Under the pieces are notes generated by a model, which worked only from the letters and a program-made list of their open reading frames with translations, was not told the DNA's origin and made no database searches. This document shows, in pieces, positions 12,968-26,200 of a stretch of 64,000 nucleotides of DNA. The DNA comes from Gibbula magus. Lineage: Eukaryota; Mollusca; Gastropoda; Trochida; Trochidae. A program made the position numbers and the translations under genes. Within the stretch, counting starts at the first letter, position 1; each line of letters begins with the position of its first letter. The stretch spans positions 37,415,593-37,479,592 of the forward strand of contig OW388304.1 of assembly GCA_936450465.1 (NCBI GenBank), read 5' to 3'.

Positions 12968-14330
12968 GTATGAACTAGTTAGATAACGTTTCTTAATTAA
13001 AAGTCAAACTTAAATGCAGTATTCGTCACTATGTTTTACTCTAGGAGATGACATGCACTATGTTATGTTTGAAATATGATCATGGTTCACTATTCTCGAT
13101 GCATGGCCACATGGAGTTGCGGGCTTTCTCCCTGCCATAATACTAGCAGCCGCGATATAAGTGAAATACTCTTGAAGGCGGCGTTAAACCCCAACTCACC
13201 TCACCTCACCTCACTATTCTCTTTTACTTAAGAAGGCGTAAGGAAATTGAAACATAACACTACTATTTCTTATCAGATGAGTCACAACAAAAGAAAAGGG
13301 AAAATACTAACTGTGATTAGTTTCATGTCTCATATTTGAGATTGCATTGTAATATAAATATGTACTGTATGAAATATATTGTCATTATAGTTTTACATGC
13401 GGCTGATTAGTGCCTTTGGCAATGTTAGAAACATATTTAAACTTGTTTTGTAGCAATCATTATCTTGAGGCAGATATTAATTAATTTCTGTGAAATAGAA
13501 TTTTTAGATGAAAACGCCAGCAAATGTCAGCATAACTGAACAGAAAAGTTGACATAGGCGTCATATATCAAATCGTAGTGCTTTCAAAGTTTAAAATGTT
13601 TCAAATGACATCAGTCCTGAAATGATGTGTCATTCATAATTTAATGAGGTAAATGAGAACAAAATATAAAAACACCTTACTATTCAATAGATTAATGAAC
13701 AAAATGTAGCATAAGAACCTAAATTTAGTGTTACCACTGTCAGTTGACAGGAAGTTGCCATAGAATATAATACTGATAAGAATACTTTTGTTTTATAAAC
13801 AGACTAACGATTTAATTGATTTATGAGCTAGACATAACCATGTTGTATGCTGTAACAGAATAGATCAAAGGAATTGCCCCACAATACCATACTGTTCATG
13901 ATGGGATACCTTTAAAAAAATGCTTAGATAACAGGCGTGAAACATAACCCATGTTGCGTCAGTAAAATAATCTAGAAAAATTAACATGACATTTGGCATG
14001 ATGAATCTTGAAATACACCTTGTCAAAACAAACTTTGAAGGTTTGTTAGATTGTCTGTATAAAGAATCTTGTGGGTTTAACTCGGGGACCAACTGGAGGC
14101 TTATATTACTTTCGAGACATTACCACCTGTCAGCATAGCCTTTCATTTAGGAAGGCATTTACTAATAGTAATAGATTAGGGTCTAACAGGATGAGTTTTC
14201 TGTCTCAGGTCATCAGCAGTGTAGTGGATGAGTCTGATTGCAATTAAATTGTATCACAGTATAATTTCAACTTGGCGTTCTCTTTCTTAGGTTAACACGT
14301 ACTTGTCACTGAACTGACATGACCCCCCCC
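12968..14330 (+). repeat. Block C: older paralogue of the start of copies A and B
   Basis: Alignable with 1-1115 and 53081-54150 but far more diverged. Shared landmarks run from 'tagataacgtt' at its start to 'cacttgtcactaac'-like sequence at its end. It carries a SINE (13098-13210) that A and B lack and ends at a poly-C run. Confidence 0.75.
13098..13210 (+). mobile_element. SINE 3' fragment with 11-bp target duplication
   Basis: 113 bp ending in 'ggcggcgttaaaccccaact' and a (ctcac)n tail, a hallmark of tRNA-derived SINEs in molluscs. Flanked by perfect TCACTATTCTC direct repeats at 13087-13097 and 13211-13221. The homologous place in copies A and B has no insertion, so this copy arrived after block C split off. 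The tRNA-like head is missing, so it is 5' truncated. Confidence 0.85.
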
Positions 14331-14347
14331 CCCCCCCCCCCCCCCCC
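14323..14347 (+). repeat. Poly-C homopolymer
   Basis: About 25 consecutive C between 'acatga' and 'ggatatt'. The exact length is likely unreliable in the assembly. Confidence 0.9.
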
Positions 14348-15798
14348 GGATATTATCGATTGAATAAAAGAGCATCATTTGCTCTCATGGTATATTAATC
14401 TGTTACACTACTTAAACTCATTCTCGTCCCACAGGGTTAAATACCTTCAGATTTTCCATCGTAACCTCTGTTGTACTATGACAAAATGCTTAGCTGTGAC
14501 CTGGAAAGTAATTCCAAGGTCACCAAAAATCTAATGGTCACTTTATCTTTCCTTGAAAATAGATTGGTGCATAATATGAAGCTAATTTAAGGAACCAATA
14601 TGGATTCCAACCCTTCTTTGTGCTGTGAATATATTTTCAAAAATATAATTTTTTACCAGGCTATAGGACACCTGAAACAATGTAATGTGTCTCTGCGACA
14701 TACTATAACACACATAAAATATGGATTCTGTTCATATATATTAATATGTTTCCATAACTGCAAAAGGTGAAATGTTACATATAAACATGTTTAACTTGTC
14801 ATTTGTAATGGAAAAAAACAATTATCACCACAAACTATGATCAGTAATTAGATGCCGTTTAATTTTACATTGACGCAAATATTGTCCTTACCCAAATCTA
14901 AACACTAAAGGAAGAACATTACAAATCAGGAAAAAGCGCTGAGAATAGTTGTTTGAATAACAATTTTACCCTTATTAAGAGTGAAAACTTTTGTCAAATT
15001 ATCGAGGAAGTATAAAACTCTAAGATTGATGAGATTGGAAGATTGTGTAGATATATGTTTTAATCGTCCTTCATCAATCAAACATTAGCTAAAAAAGTAT
15101 GGAGGTTTTGGTTGCTTACTTCCGTTTCTGTAGGCATGGTATCGCCTTTAAATCTCCTTTTATAACAATGCTTGCCTAGCATCGTACGAATAATTCGAAA
15201 AAATATATATTCCGTCCCCTACATTGATTATTTGTTATAGTAAAAAGTATGCAGGTAAGAGTACCAAAATGATGCACAAATTTTCATTCACTCTTCTTAA
15301 TGAATCAGCCAGCACAACTCTCCATTTACAGAATCTCATTTTCAGGATTGCAATTTATTGACAACTGTTTGTTTGAGCAATATCTTGTTTTTTTCTTCTA
15401 TTTTCTGCATATTTTTGTCATTCGAAGGACAGGCTCTAAGGCTTTGGTGAGATTTGCAAAGAAGTTCGTGATTACGCCGAGAAATCTGTCAGAGTAGTTG
15501 TAAACCACTTGTCAAGATCAATTAAGGCAGACACGAGCAGAGCATTATAAGAACGACCATCTGAGCAAAATGCAAGGAGTTGATATCGATCAGAAATGGA
15601 TTGTAGGATTGTAAGCACTTTTAGGAAACTTTTATACACTTTTTTCTAAGGATAAATACTGTTAAGATAACATATTCTGTCAAGAATACTATCAAATAAT
15701 CAGGAAGGGTACCATAACATAATTCTGAACATCTGCCCGAAATAAGACCACGTACTCAAAATAAAAAAAGGTTAAATTGAATTAAGGCAATGACAATG
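14348..15798 (+). repeat. Diverged paralogous block next to the satellite
   Basis: 14990-15240 aligns with 51060-51930 in scattered segments ('taagattg', 'gagattggaag', 'catcaaacattagct', 'ataacaatgcttgcc'). 15290-15560 aligns with 11980-12240. No gene. Confidence 0.55.
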
Positions 15799-18700
15799 AG
15801 ATTTAATGTGCCATTTATATAGCGATTGAACACCAACAAAGCTGGTTCTAGTCATTCGGGCATAGCCTTGGAACGGTGAAAGGTACCCCTATTAAACTTG
15901 CAGGTTCTGGAAGCTGAGATGATGCCCTTTCATTTGACACCAGGTACAAACTGATGTTACTAGGCCTTCAATATAAGCGATCGATGTTTAAAAGCACTGC
16001 TGTAGGTATGTTGATATTAAAAGTGCCATTTTTATAGACAGTTGAACACCAAAAAAGTTGGTTCTAGTCATTCGGACATAGCCTTGAAACGTTGAAGGAT
16101 ACCCCTATTAAAGTTGCATTTTCGGAAAACAGATGATGCCCTTACATTTGACACCAGACAAGTACTGATGTCACTTGGCCTTCATTATAAGCTATCGATG
16201 TTTAAAAGGACTGCTGTTTGTATGTTGAGATTAAAAGTGCCATTTTAATAGACAGTTGAACACCAAAAAAGTTGGTTCTAGTCATTCGGACATAGCCTTG
16301 AAACGTTGAAGGATACCCCTATTAAAGTTGCATTTTCGGAAAACTGAGATGATGCCCTTACATTTGACACCAGACAAGTACTGATGTCACTTGGCCTTCA
16401 TTATAAGCTATCGATGTTTAAAAGGACTGCTGTTTGTATGTTGAGATTAAAAGTGCCATTTTAATAGACAGTTGAACACAAAGTTGGTTCTAGTCATTCT
16501 GACATAGCCTTGGAACGGTGAAAGGTACCCCTATTAAACTTGCAGGTTCTGGAAGCTGAGATGATGCCCTTTCATTTGACACCAGGTACAAACTGATGTT
16601 ACTAGGCCTTCAATATAAGCGATCGATGTTTAAAAGCACTGCTGTAGGTATGTTGATATTAAAAGTGCCATTTTTATAGACAGTTGAACACCAAAAAAGT
16701 TGGTTCTAGTCATTCGGACATAGCCTTGAAACGTTGAAGGATACCCCTATTAAAGTTGCATTTTCGGAAAACTGAGATGATGCCCTTACATTTGACACCA
16801 GACAAGTACTGATGTCACTTGGCCTTCATTATAAGCTATCGATGTTTAAAAGGACTGCTGTTTGTATGTTGAGATTAAAAGTGCCATTTTAATAGACAGT
16901 TGAACACAAAGTTGGTTCTAGTCATTCTGACATAGCCTTGGAACGGTGAAAGGTACCCCTATTAAACTTGCACTTTCAGAAAGCTAAGATGATGCCCTTT
17001 CCTTTGACACCTGATACGTACTGATGTTACTAGCCCTTCAATGTCAGCGATCGATTTTTAAAAGCTCCGCTGTAGGTATGTTGAGATTAAAAGTGGAATT
17101 TATATAGACAGTTGAACACAAAGTTGGTTCTAGTCATTCTTACATAGCCTTAAAACGGTGAAATTACCCTATTAAACTTTTAATTGTCGGAAAGCTTAGA
17201 TGATTCCCTTTCATTTGACACCAGACACGAACTGATGTTTCTAGGCCTTCAATATAAGCGATCGATGTTTAAAAGCACTACTTTAGGTATGTTGATATTA
17301 AAAGTGCCATTTTTATAGACAGTTGAACACCAACAAAGTTGGTTCTAGTCATTCGAACAAGCCTTGAAACGGTGAAGGATACCCCTATTAAAGTTGCATT
17401 TTCAGAAAGCTGAGATGATGCCCTTTCATTTGACACCAGACACGTACTGATGTCACAAGGCCGTCATTATAAGCAACCGATGTCTAAAAGCACTGCTGTA
17501 GGTATGTTGACATTAAAAGTGGCCTTTATATTGACAGTTGAACACCAACAAAGCTGGTCCTAGTCATTCGGACATAGCCTTTGAACGATGAAAGGTACCC
17601 CTATTAAACTTGCAGGTTCTGGAAGCTGAGATGATGCCCTTTCATTTGACACCAGGTACGTACTGATGTTACTAGGCCTTCAATATAAGCGATCGATGTT
17701 TAAAAGCACTGTTGTAGGTATGTTGATATTAAAAGTGCCATTTTTATAGACAGTTGAACACCAACAAAGTTGGTTCTAGTCATTCGGACATAGCCTTGAA
17801 ACGGTGAAGGATACCCCTATTAAACTTGCATTTTCGGAACGCTGAGATAATGCCCTTTTATTTGACACCAGATACGTACTGGTGTTACTAGGCCTTCATT
17901 ATAAGCAATCGATGTTTAAAAGCACTGCTGTAGGTATGTTGAGATTAAAAGTGTCATTTTTATAGACAGTTGAACGCAAAGTTGGTTCTAGTCATTGGGA
18001 CATAGCCTTGGAACGGTGAAAGGTACCCCTATTAAACATTACATTTTCGGAAAACTGAGATGATGCCCTTACATTTGACACCAGACAAGTAGTGATGTCA
18101 CTAGGCATTCATTGTAAGCGATCGATGTTTAAAAGCACTGCTGCAGGTTTGTTGATATTAAAAGTGGCATTTATAGAGACAGTTGAATACCGACAAAGCT
18201 GGTTCTAGTTATTCGGACATAGCCTTGGAACGATGAAAGGTACCCCTATTAAACTTACAGTATCTGGAAACTGAGATGATGCCCTTTCATTTGACACCAG
18301 ATACGTACTGATGTCACTTGGCCTTCATTATAAGCTATCGATGTTTAAAAGGACTGCTGTTTGTAAGTTGAGATTAAAAGTGCCATTTTAATAGACAGTT
18401 GAACACAAAGTTGGTTCTAGTCATTCTGACATAGCCTTGGAACGGTGAAAGGTACCCCTATTAAACTTGCACTTTCAGAAAGCTAAGATGATGCCCTTTC
18501 CTTTGACACCTGATACGTACTGATGTTACTAGCCCTTCAATGTCAGCGGTCGATTTTTAAAAGCTCCGCTGTAGGTATGTTGAGATTAAAAGTGGAATTT
18601 ATATAGACAGTTGAACACAAAGTTGGTTCTAGTCATTCTTACATAGCCTTAAAACGGTGAAAGGTACCCTATTAAACTTTTAATTGTCGGAAAGCTTAGA

Positions 18701-18962
18701 TGATTCCCTTTCATTTGACACCAGACACGAACTGATGTTTCTAGGCCTTCAATAGAAGCGATCGATGTTTAAAAGCACTACTTTAGGTATGTTGATATTA
18801 AAAGTGCCATTTTAATAGACAGTTGAACACCAACAAAGTTGGTTCTAGTCATTCGAACAAGCCTTGAAACGGTGAAGGATACCACTATTAAAGTTGCATT
18901 TTCGGAACGCTGAGATAATGCCCTTTCATTTGACACCAGATACGTACTGATGTTACTAGGCC
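15799..18962 (+). repeat. Satellite array, 15 units of about 214 bp
   Basis: The landmark 'ggttctagtcatt' (or one-base variants) recurs at 15844, 16060, 16274, 16486, 16702, 16914, 17126, 17341, 17556, 17772, 17984, 18201, 18413, 18625 and 18841, giving spacings of 212-217 bp. Higher-order copies are visible: units at 15844-16060 repeat at 16486-16702 (642 bp, three units), and units at 16914-17341 repeat at 18413-18841 (1499-1500 bp, seven units) with shared variants. The right end stops abruptly at 'ttactaggccta'. No coding frame. Confidence 0.95.
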
Positions 18963-21900
18963 TAGACCAACCAATTAATATCGGTGTAGTATTTTGAAGA
19001 CGAGGTTTTGATGTCGACGCGTGCTTGACCTGATTCACAAAGTACTGACTGTAACTATATAGTTCAGTTCAAAATAGAACCAAATTAAATGTTAATGAAA
19101 GCTCGCTTTTAAGCCAAATGAAGATGCAGTCAATTAGCCAAGATAGACAGTTTGATATTATCGTTTTTCACAGCAACCATACATTCTAGATGTAGCAACA
19201 CAGTGTCTGTTATTCTGTACATAATATATTTTGTAATTTGCCAACGTAAGAAGAAAATTAATGTTATCTCTAATAAAGATTCTGTCTTTTTGCACTTTGA
19301 CAATACTATTGTAGAAGATGAATACCATGTTTTAGTTCATTTCATAGATATTTTCCTCTTTCCTTCACTTCTATTCCATCATTTAAACCCAGATTGACAG
19401 TTAACATATTTTATCAGCATTTAGAGACCTCGTCAACACGATCCACGTAAGATTTTCCTAACATTAGCATGGTAATGTGACAAGCATTTTTGTCTTCAAA
19501 TGCAGGTGTACCATGGGCCATGTGGCCTGAATTTCGAATAAAAACGGATGATGGTTCATGACTTTAAACTTCATGACTCGATAAAACTTTGAAGCTTTTT
19601 ATCAAACTGTAACTTTAGGCATGCAGTAGGTAATAACAAATTTCATAAACATCTTGACATGTTTTGACATAATTTGCACATCTTAATGCCATAAGATCAT
19701 GCTACCTAACAAGCAGTTTGAAAGTCCACTTGGACATATTGTTTGAACAAAATAGATATAAGTATTAAGAAATCAAATATTTGAATAAAGAAATTGCGGA
19801 ATAGTCATTACTCTTAATATATGAAAGTGGACAGCATTTTCGTTTATTGTAAAATGTCATTTGAGACAAAAAGTCTGTCGCAATACAAACTGCTGCGATA
19901 TACCAAAAAGGAAACTCCCTTCTTATTTCTCACACTCAGGATATTCAGGATTTGCTTTCTTAGGAGGTTTGCTTCAACTATGACCTTAAAAAGGATTAAA
20001 ATTAGAAGAACTACGTGAAACTTCTAGCAGGCACATCTGTCTGAAGAGTTCCATTTGCTTCAGCTAAGTAATTGTCTTTGTTTGAATTGAAATTGAGCAT
20101 TGATTGTAGGGATACTATAATTAAGGTGTAGACCGATTGAGTATATGAAATAGTATGATATATTCAATATGTCTTATGTCAATGGATGTATGCGATATAC
20201 AGATACAATTCCTTGTTTTCAACAGTTTGAAAGTACAAACAGTCAGTATCGTTGTAGCATACACTTAATGCATTATTTAGTGTATTAAATAGTAAACTGG
20301 CACTGTTTCAATCCTATATTATTATTTAATAATGATACTGTAAGCTTTAGACATTTGATCATTGGCAGTGTGAGTAGATCAACAAGTAACATGTCTACAG
20401 TAAAGATAGGGACTAACATATTGACTTACCTAACATTTGTGACTCAGCGACTCAAGCTTATAGAATTTGGCGAAGACAACAATTTGAATAAGGAACTGAG
20501 AACCAGGAACCAAATTTACAAGGAACAGCTAATCATTTCGTTTATACCTTCACAGAACCCGTACCTCGCAGTGTTGATATTTGACATGTCTGGACATGTC
20601 ACCTTCCTTGAGATATACATTTATTGTCTAGACATTGGCGTGAATATAAAGAAATAACACATTGTGTACTTCAACTGATCATAGAATGTGCTATATTAAT
20701 GTTTTGAACTGTTTTGTTAATATACAACAGATATGTTACACCCTTAAATAAATCTTGCCTTGATTTACCAGACGTATTCAGGACATTCCTCAAGGCAAAA
20801 TCATGTATGTCTCTCCACTGGTTCGTAAGGACGAGGATTAAAAAAAAATTACCTATAATATGTTCATCAAAGTTCTATTCATGAAGATGCCTTTGATGCT
20901 TAATTGAAACCTAAACAATTTTGTGAAATATCCTATGAGCAACATTATCTCTGGCAAGGGTGAATGAAGATGGGTTTTTCATGGAGTAAATACAAATTAA
21001 TGCAACTATAAAGATGGCTGTTTCTTATTTGTCATTTTTGCTTAACATTCATCTCGTTCCAATGTCACACTGGTGCCAAGTTTAATTAAAGAGGAAAATA
21101 TTGAAAAATATGTTCCAATTGAATTCCATTATCATCTGACAAATCGTGTTCATTTTGGATGCACAACATTAGATGTGCTTGCTCTGTTCATCAATATATC
21201 GATCTTACCCTGTGACTTGATGTCGATGTGCTATAAAACAAAACATCTCCACTTTTTACTTACAGGCTTCTACATATTGTGAATACATTTATACACTGTT
21301 TGAGGCTTCCTGGTCATTTTCAAGCATATACAATCTGTATCAAAGAAGACGATGATCATCAAAATCGACGTCATATTGGTTCTCATTTAAACTAAAATAA
21401 AATTGATTGATCATTTTAAAACTCCACTTTGGTATGTTTGCGCATGAGTCTAACACCAAGCTGGTTATAATAATCTCTAAAATTGTCTGGGAAAAGCTGT
21501 CCCCTTTGGATATACCATGAAAAGACTTGTTTTTCTTACAAAATAAATGCGGGCAATAAATTCAGAAAATTCATTTCCGAACGTAATCAAGATATTCGAG
21601 CCCTCAAGATACACACAATGTCTGATTGTGGAAGAGTTTTACGGTTACCGTGGTAAGAGTTGTATTTCCCCACTTGTCTTCCTCTCACGAGGGTTACACG
21701 ACAATTGTGCAATGAAGTTATGTGATGTGATGTATATACAACATTAAAGGATATTCCTCTTAATACGATATTTATGAAACGAATGAGATTATTAAATCAA
21801 GCTAAAGTGATTTAAAAACAAACACCATTCATGGTTACAATAAATAGGGTATACAAATTTATCGAGATTAGCATTCTATTCACTACGTACTTATTAATAT

Positions 21901-22940
21901 CAAGCAGATCTGACACTCACTTAAAGTTCACAGACCATTGCGGCTATGACGCTGCAATGTTGACGTTGTATATAAACCACAAGGACATTACAATGTACAT
22001 CAATCGCCAAGGGGCAGCATGCAGTGTTGGTAATACCATCGTAGATTCATCAAACAGCGATATATTGAAGAAGTGAGAAGAAAAAGACAACACTTGAAGA
22101 AGTTTCTTATTATACCATATTTATTAAAGGAGTGAGTGGTTTGGTATTTAATAGATATAACGTCACGGTAATAGGCGGCATGTGTGTTCCTTATGTATGT
22201 TTCTGTCAGCGGGGCAATGAGTTTTATGACATGATCTAGTTGGTCCAAATATTATATAATATCCAAGATTTCGAATTCCAACACTCGAATCCGGTCCACA
22301 TTATGTTCCTCCAACCAAATTTGGAATTTCATTAGGTGTCATAATTAGCCTGCATATGCTGCTTATTCACTATTCAACAAAGTTGGGGAGAATAAGTGAC
22401 ATTTAGATTACTGTTCTGTAAACTGTAGATCCATAGATGTCGTATGTCAGTTTTCACTCAATGAGATCAAATTAACCATGACTGAACATGATTCAGATTA
22501 TCTTTAATGAATGTTCTGAAGAGTAAAATGAGAAATTTAAAGATTCTTTTTTTTATAAATCTTTAAAATCTAGCAGACACTCATGCAATCAGTAAAGTAA
22601 ATTATTATCTTATTTGCAGGGATATAGACATTAACAATAAGTGTTTTATAATATGTCATACCAATACGTTGGAAATTTCAAACTAAAAGTACTGACTTAA
22701 CTTACACTTCCTTTCAACTGAAATCGTTTATCGCTGTTATGCATATGAAAAGTCAGTGAGCTTTCACGTTTTAGGCTTTATTTGATATACATAATACATT
22801 CAATGACTTGCACTTGATGTGTTAGAAATAAGAAACAACATCTAAAAGTGATAAATTGATTATGCATACAAACTAGTCATTGAAATGTATTCAAACTTTA
22901 AAATATGTACTTGACAGTTTTGAGACCGATACCGGGAAAG
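18963..22940. other. Gene-free stretch between satellite and FReD gene
   Basis: AT-rich. The several frames of 60-100 codons (for example 20355-20657) have no recognisable domain, low-complexity composition and no splice support. I see no mobile-element ends or long repeats here. Confidence 0.45.
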
Positions 22941-22946
22941 TTTATT
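22941..22946 (-). terminator. Polyadenylation signal of the FReD gene
   Basis: AATAAA on the minus strand, 20 nt beyond the TAG stop. It implies a very short 3' UTR of roughly 40-50 nt. It is the first such hexamer downstream of the stop. Confidence 0.6.
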
Positions 22947-22966
22947 GGCTGTTGACATGTTAATGT

Positions 22967-23202
22967 CTAAGATCGACTCTTCATTTCTACGAATTTCAGT
23001 GAGTAGAAATAACCTCTGAAGGCAAACCAGTTTACTCCTTTAGCGCGATCAGTGTTGTTGTATTCTCCATTAAGGTTTGATGCGTGACAATCAGCATACC
23101 ACCAGGCACCGTGGAATGTTATGGCGCAATTCTGGTGCCAATTGTCATTATCAACATCTTTCGTTGTAAACGCCATGTTGTTTTGACGCGCTAATGAATC
23201 TC
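22967..23202 (-). CDS. FReD gene exon 6: ligand and calcium site, C-terminus
   Basis: 236 nt after a 'attttcag|' acceptor, phase 1, ending in TAG at 22969-22967. It encodes 'GDSLARQNN', the calcium-loop 'KDVDNDNW', Cys280, '[10 protein letters not shown]' (Cys293), 'SNLNGEY' and the closing 'SLKFVEMK'. All pocket residues expected for a GlcNAc/acetyl-binding FReD appear intact, which argues that this is a recently functional protein. Confidence 0.93.
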
Positions 23203-26200
23203 CTGAAAATAATGGAAACTGAAATTGTATAATGCATTGTTTACATTCAGTCATGTTAACATTTGTAGAGTTCCGATATCCAGATCCATCGAACTGCACT
23301 TCACATAGTCACAGTATTTTGTTCGAGTATAGTTCACTTGGTCATATACCAGCGTGGGAACTGTACACCAGTGACAGGAACAACCTTAAAAGAGTCTGCA
23401 CACAATGTTTATTCCAGGATTAAAATCGGCAGTAGGATGTTTTTTTTACTCAAATTAGTCGATAAAATGTATTTGAAAAATAATGTTACTAAAAGAAAAA
23501 CACCCTTCTCTCTTCGGAAAATCAAGTTGAAAACTAAGTGTATATGTTTCGGTAAAGCCATGGGGTCGTTTTTGCAATTCAACATAATAAATTGTGTTCA
23601 CATTAAAATGTCCGCCATGCATTTTTTGCTTTATATGCAACACTGTTCTCACCACTATCCATAATTGGTTTGTGTAATAATATATTTTACCCTCTAAAGT
23701 AAGTATAAATGAATTAACTATCATTATAAATTGGACATTTTAAATAAAAAAAAGAAGGAAAAAAGGTGTAACAGCCCTTTTAACATCTTACTAGCGTGGC
23801 GCATTTGCCGAATCAGCCACCAAGCTCCACAAGGCTGATTTACGTAATGGCAATGTATCATCCATAGTTAAAGCATTCCATTTAATAATCAACATGTATT
23901 TAATCGTGTTGATATTTTGTGTTGATACCATTGGTATATAAATTAAATCAAAAGAAAGCCTTGCCAAGAGAAAACTTCCGTGTGTAAATATACCCTATGT
24001 TGGATTATGTTCAGATAATCAGACGATTTACATTCATATTAACGAGGATCAACTTTATTTAAAATATAGTCCGTTATTTCAGTCCAGCTCTTTCATCACA
24101 CTGTCCCAAGTGCAGTTATTGTTCTCCCTTATTGGAACACTTAAACGTATCGGTACAAAATGTTCACAAGAGTCTTAGACAGAAAAAGGACGATTTGGAA
24201 TGTCTGAGATGAGGATATATCTCATGAGGAGATATATACACAATTATATTTATGAAAATATTATATCTTATGCTTTGCATCTGTTCACACAATGATATTG
24301 CAATTACTTTTTCAAAGGGGCTTTTGTACATTATGTTTGGTATTAAAGGTAATACTTCAAGAAATAGGGAAATTATGTTAGTACCATACATCCTCTGACT
24401 TATATTAGATGACACATTGCTATTGTAGGATGTAATAGAACAAGCTTAATCGTTTCATCTGACGGGATGTCGCCAATCTGTATGGACGTGTATTTATGAA
24501 AATCAAAAAACTTATTTGATCGTTACATTTGTTATCGTAAAACGAGAGATAATCCTTCGTCTGTCTTTCAGATGAGCTCATTTTCCTCTGTTCATTGTAT
24601 TCGGAAATTTGTCTTAATCAAATTATTTAATGTGCGAGTTATTCAAATTAACAGTTTTGTTTCACAATTTAATATAAATGACACTAAATATATATTTAGT
24701 ACTTAGTGTTTAGAGTATAAAATATAATTAATTCATAATTTTATAATAATATCAAAGTAGGATTGTTTGGGGTTTAGTTCGTTAAAAGACTAAAACAAGT
24801 TTAATAAGGCTGAAGTATACACTAAAGTAAGTAACTAAAGTATACACTAATTATGCTAAATAACAAATGCTTGGATTCAAAACATTTTGAAACTAATTTG
24901 CCAGTATCTTTATACTGCCCCTGTAGCGTAGTGTCGAGGTCGTGTTTACTTCCAGTCACGTGGGGCATATGTCAATAAAAAGTTGTAAAACATTGTTGTC
25001 ATCTGTTTTTGACCAATTAGGCAGAGAGAGTGGTTTAGCGTTTAGTTCTTAATCATTGAGTCTATTTTGTCAGTAAAATACGACCGTCTGATTGGCTGAG
25101 AAAGTAGGTTTAGTTCTAAATATGGATAGTGATTCAGTGCAAGAGAAGAGGAAAGAAATACGTGTTACCTGCAGTGCCGTTGTATCCACTGATTGTCAAC
25201 CTGTAGTTGTCACTCTCATCCTCGATACGGAAGCTGGAGTAGGATACATATACCCTGGTGTTCTCAAAGTCATCCATAACGACCTTTAGTTGGTTGGTCT
25301 TCTGGTTGGTTAGACGGTAAATGTTGTCATTACCTTAGATTAAAATGATGCATATGTTTGCATTAATCAGTTAGTTTGAAAAACGTTGTTGCCAGCAATA
25401 TGTTTATGGTCATGACAATCAATTAATTGGGATGTTTAATTGAATGTTGTGAAACTGTGAAGTAGTTAGTTCTGGAAATGAATTTGAATCTGTATCTGGA
25501 TCTGGTGGTAGTTCTGGTTCCGGTACAAGGATCCAATCTCAAATGCATCCTCCGTACATTTACACTTCAAACTAGTCACATAATCATAGATCTTCGGATC
25601 TCCTGTACAGTCTAGATAACACTGACAACATTCAGCATAAACAACTATCAGTTTTACCTACCAAGCCAAAACTCATTCTCAAGGTTGCCAAAGCCATGTT
25701 TATATTCCTCCCAGTTTCTGTAGAATGTTTCTGATCCATCAGATCGACGCTGAAGAACCTTAAAATATGTTATAAGATCAAACAGTATAAATCCTAGACT
25801 ATAGTCTTGTCGGACACACACATGTCATTTTCAGGTCAGTTCGATAATGAAAAATATTAATTAGATATGGATATAACGCTTTATGTAATATTACAAATGC
25901 AATATTATAATACAAATTGTTGAAATGGCATATTACTCTGACAATTAAATGATATGTTCTCAAAATGTTGACATTATGGAACCATATCTAAAATGAAGCA
26001 CAAAATAAACTTCACCCCTCAGTTGTTTTTATCATATGTATAACTGTCCATGAAAATTAGTCCATAATATATCATCAGTCAAAAAATTCTTCTACGTGTT
26101 TTTTTAAAAAATATATTTAAAATTAAAATTTTGAAATTTAAAATTCCCAAAAATTAATTTTGATACAACCCTGTTCATCGACATATGACACATATTCTGC

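Noticed and set aside
15799..18962. A CRISPR array or protein-coding repeat
   Set aside because: Units are about 214 bp with no short repeat/spacer pattern and no conserved open frame; it is a eukaryotic satellite.
20355..20657. 100-codon plus-strand frame as a gene
   Set aside because: No recognisable domain, no ATG at the frame start, and no exon or promoter context; consistent with chance in AT-rich DNA.
23455..23724. 89-codon frame similar to frames at 52478-52666 and 41998-42120, suggesting a conserved protein
   Set aside because: The similarity comes from shared MITE DNA. The frames have different ends and no common start.
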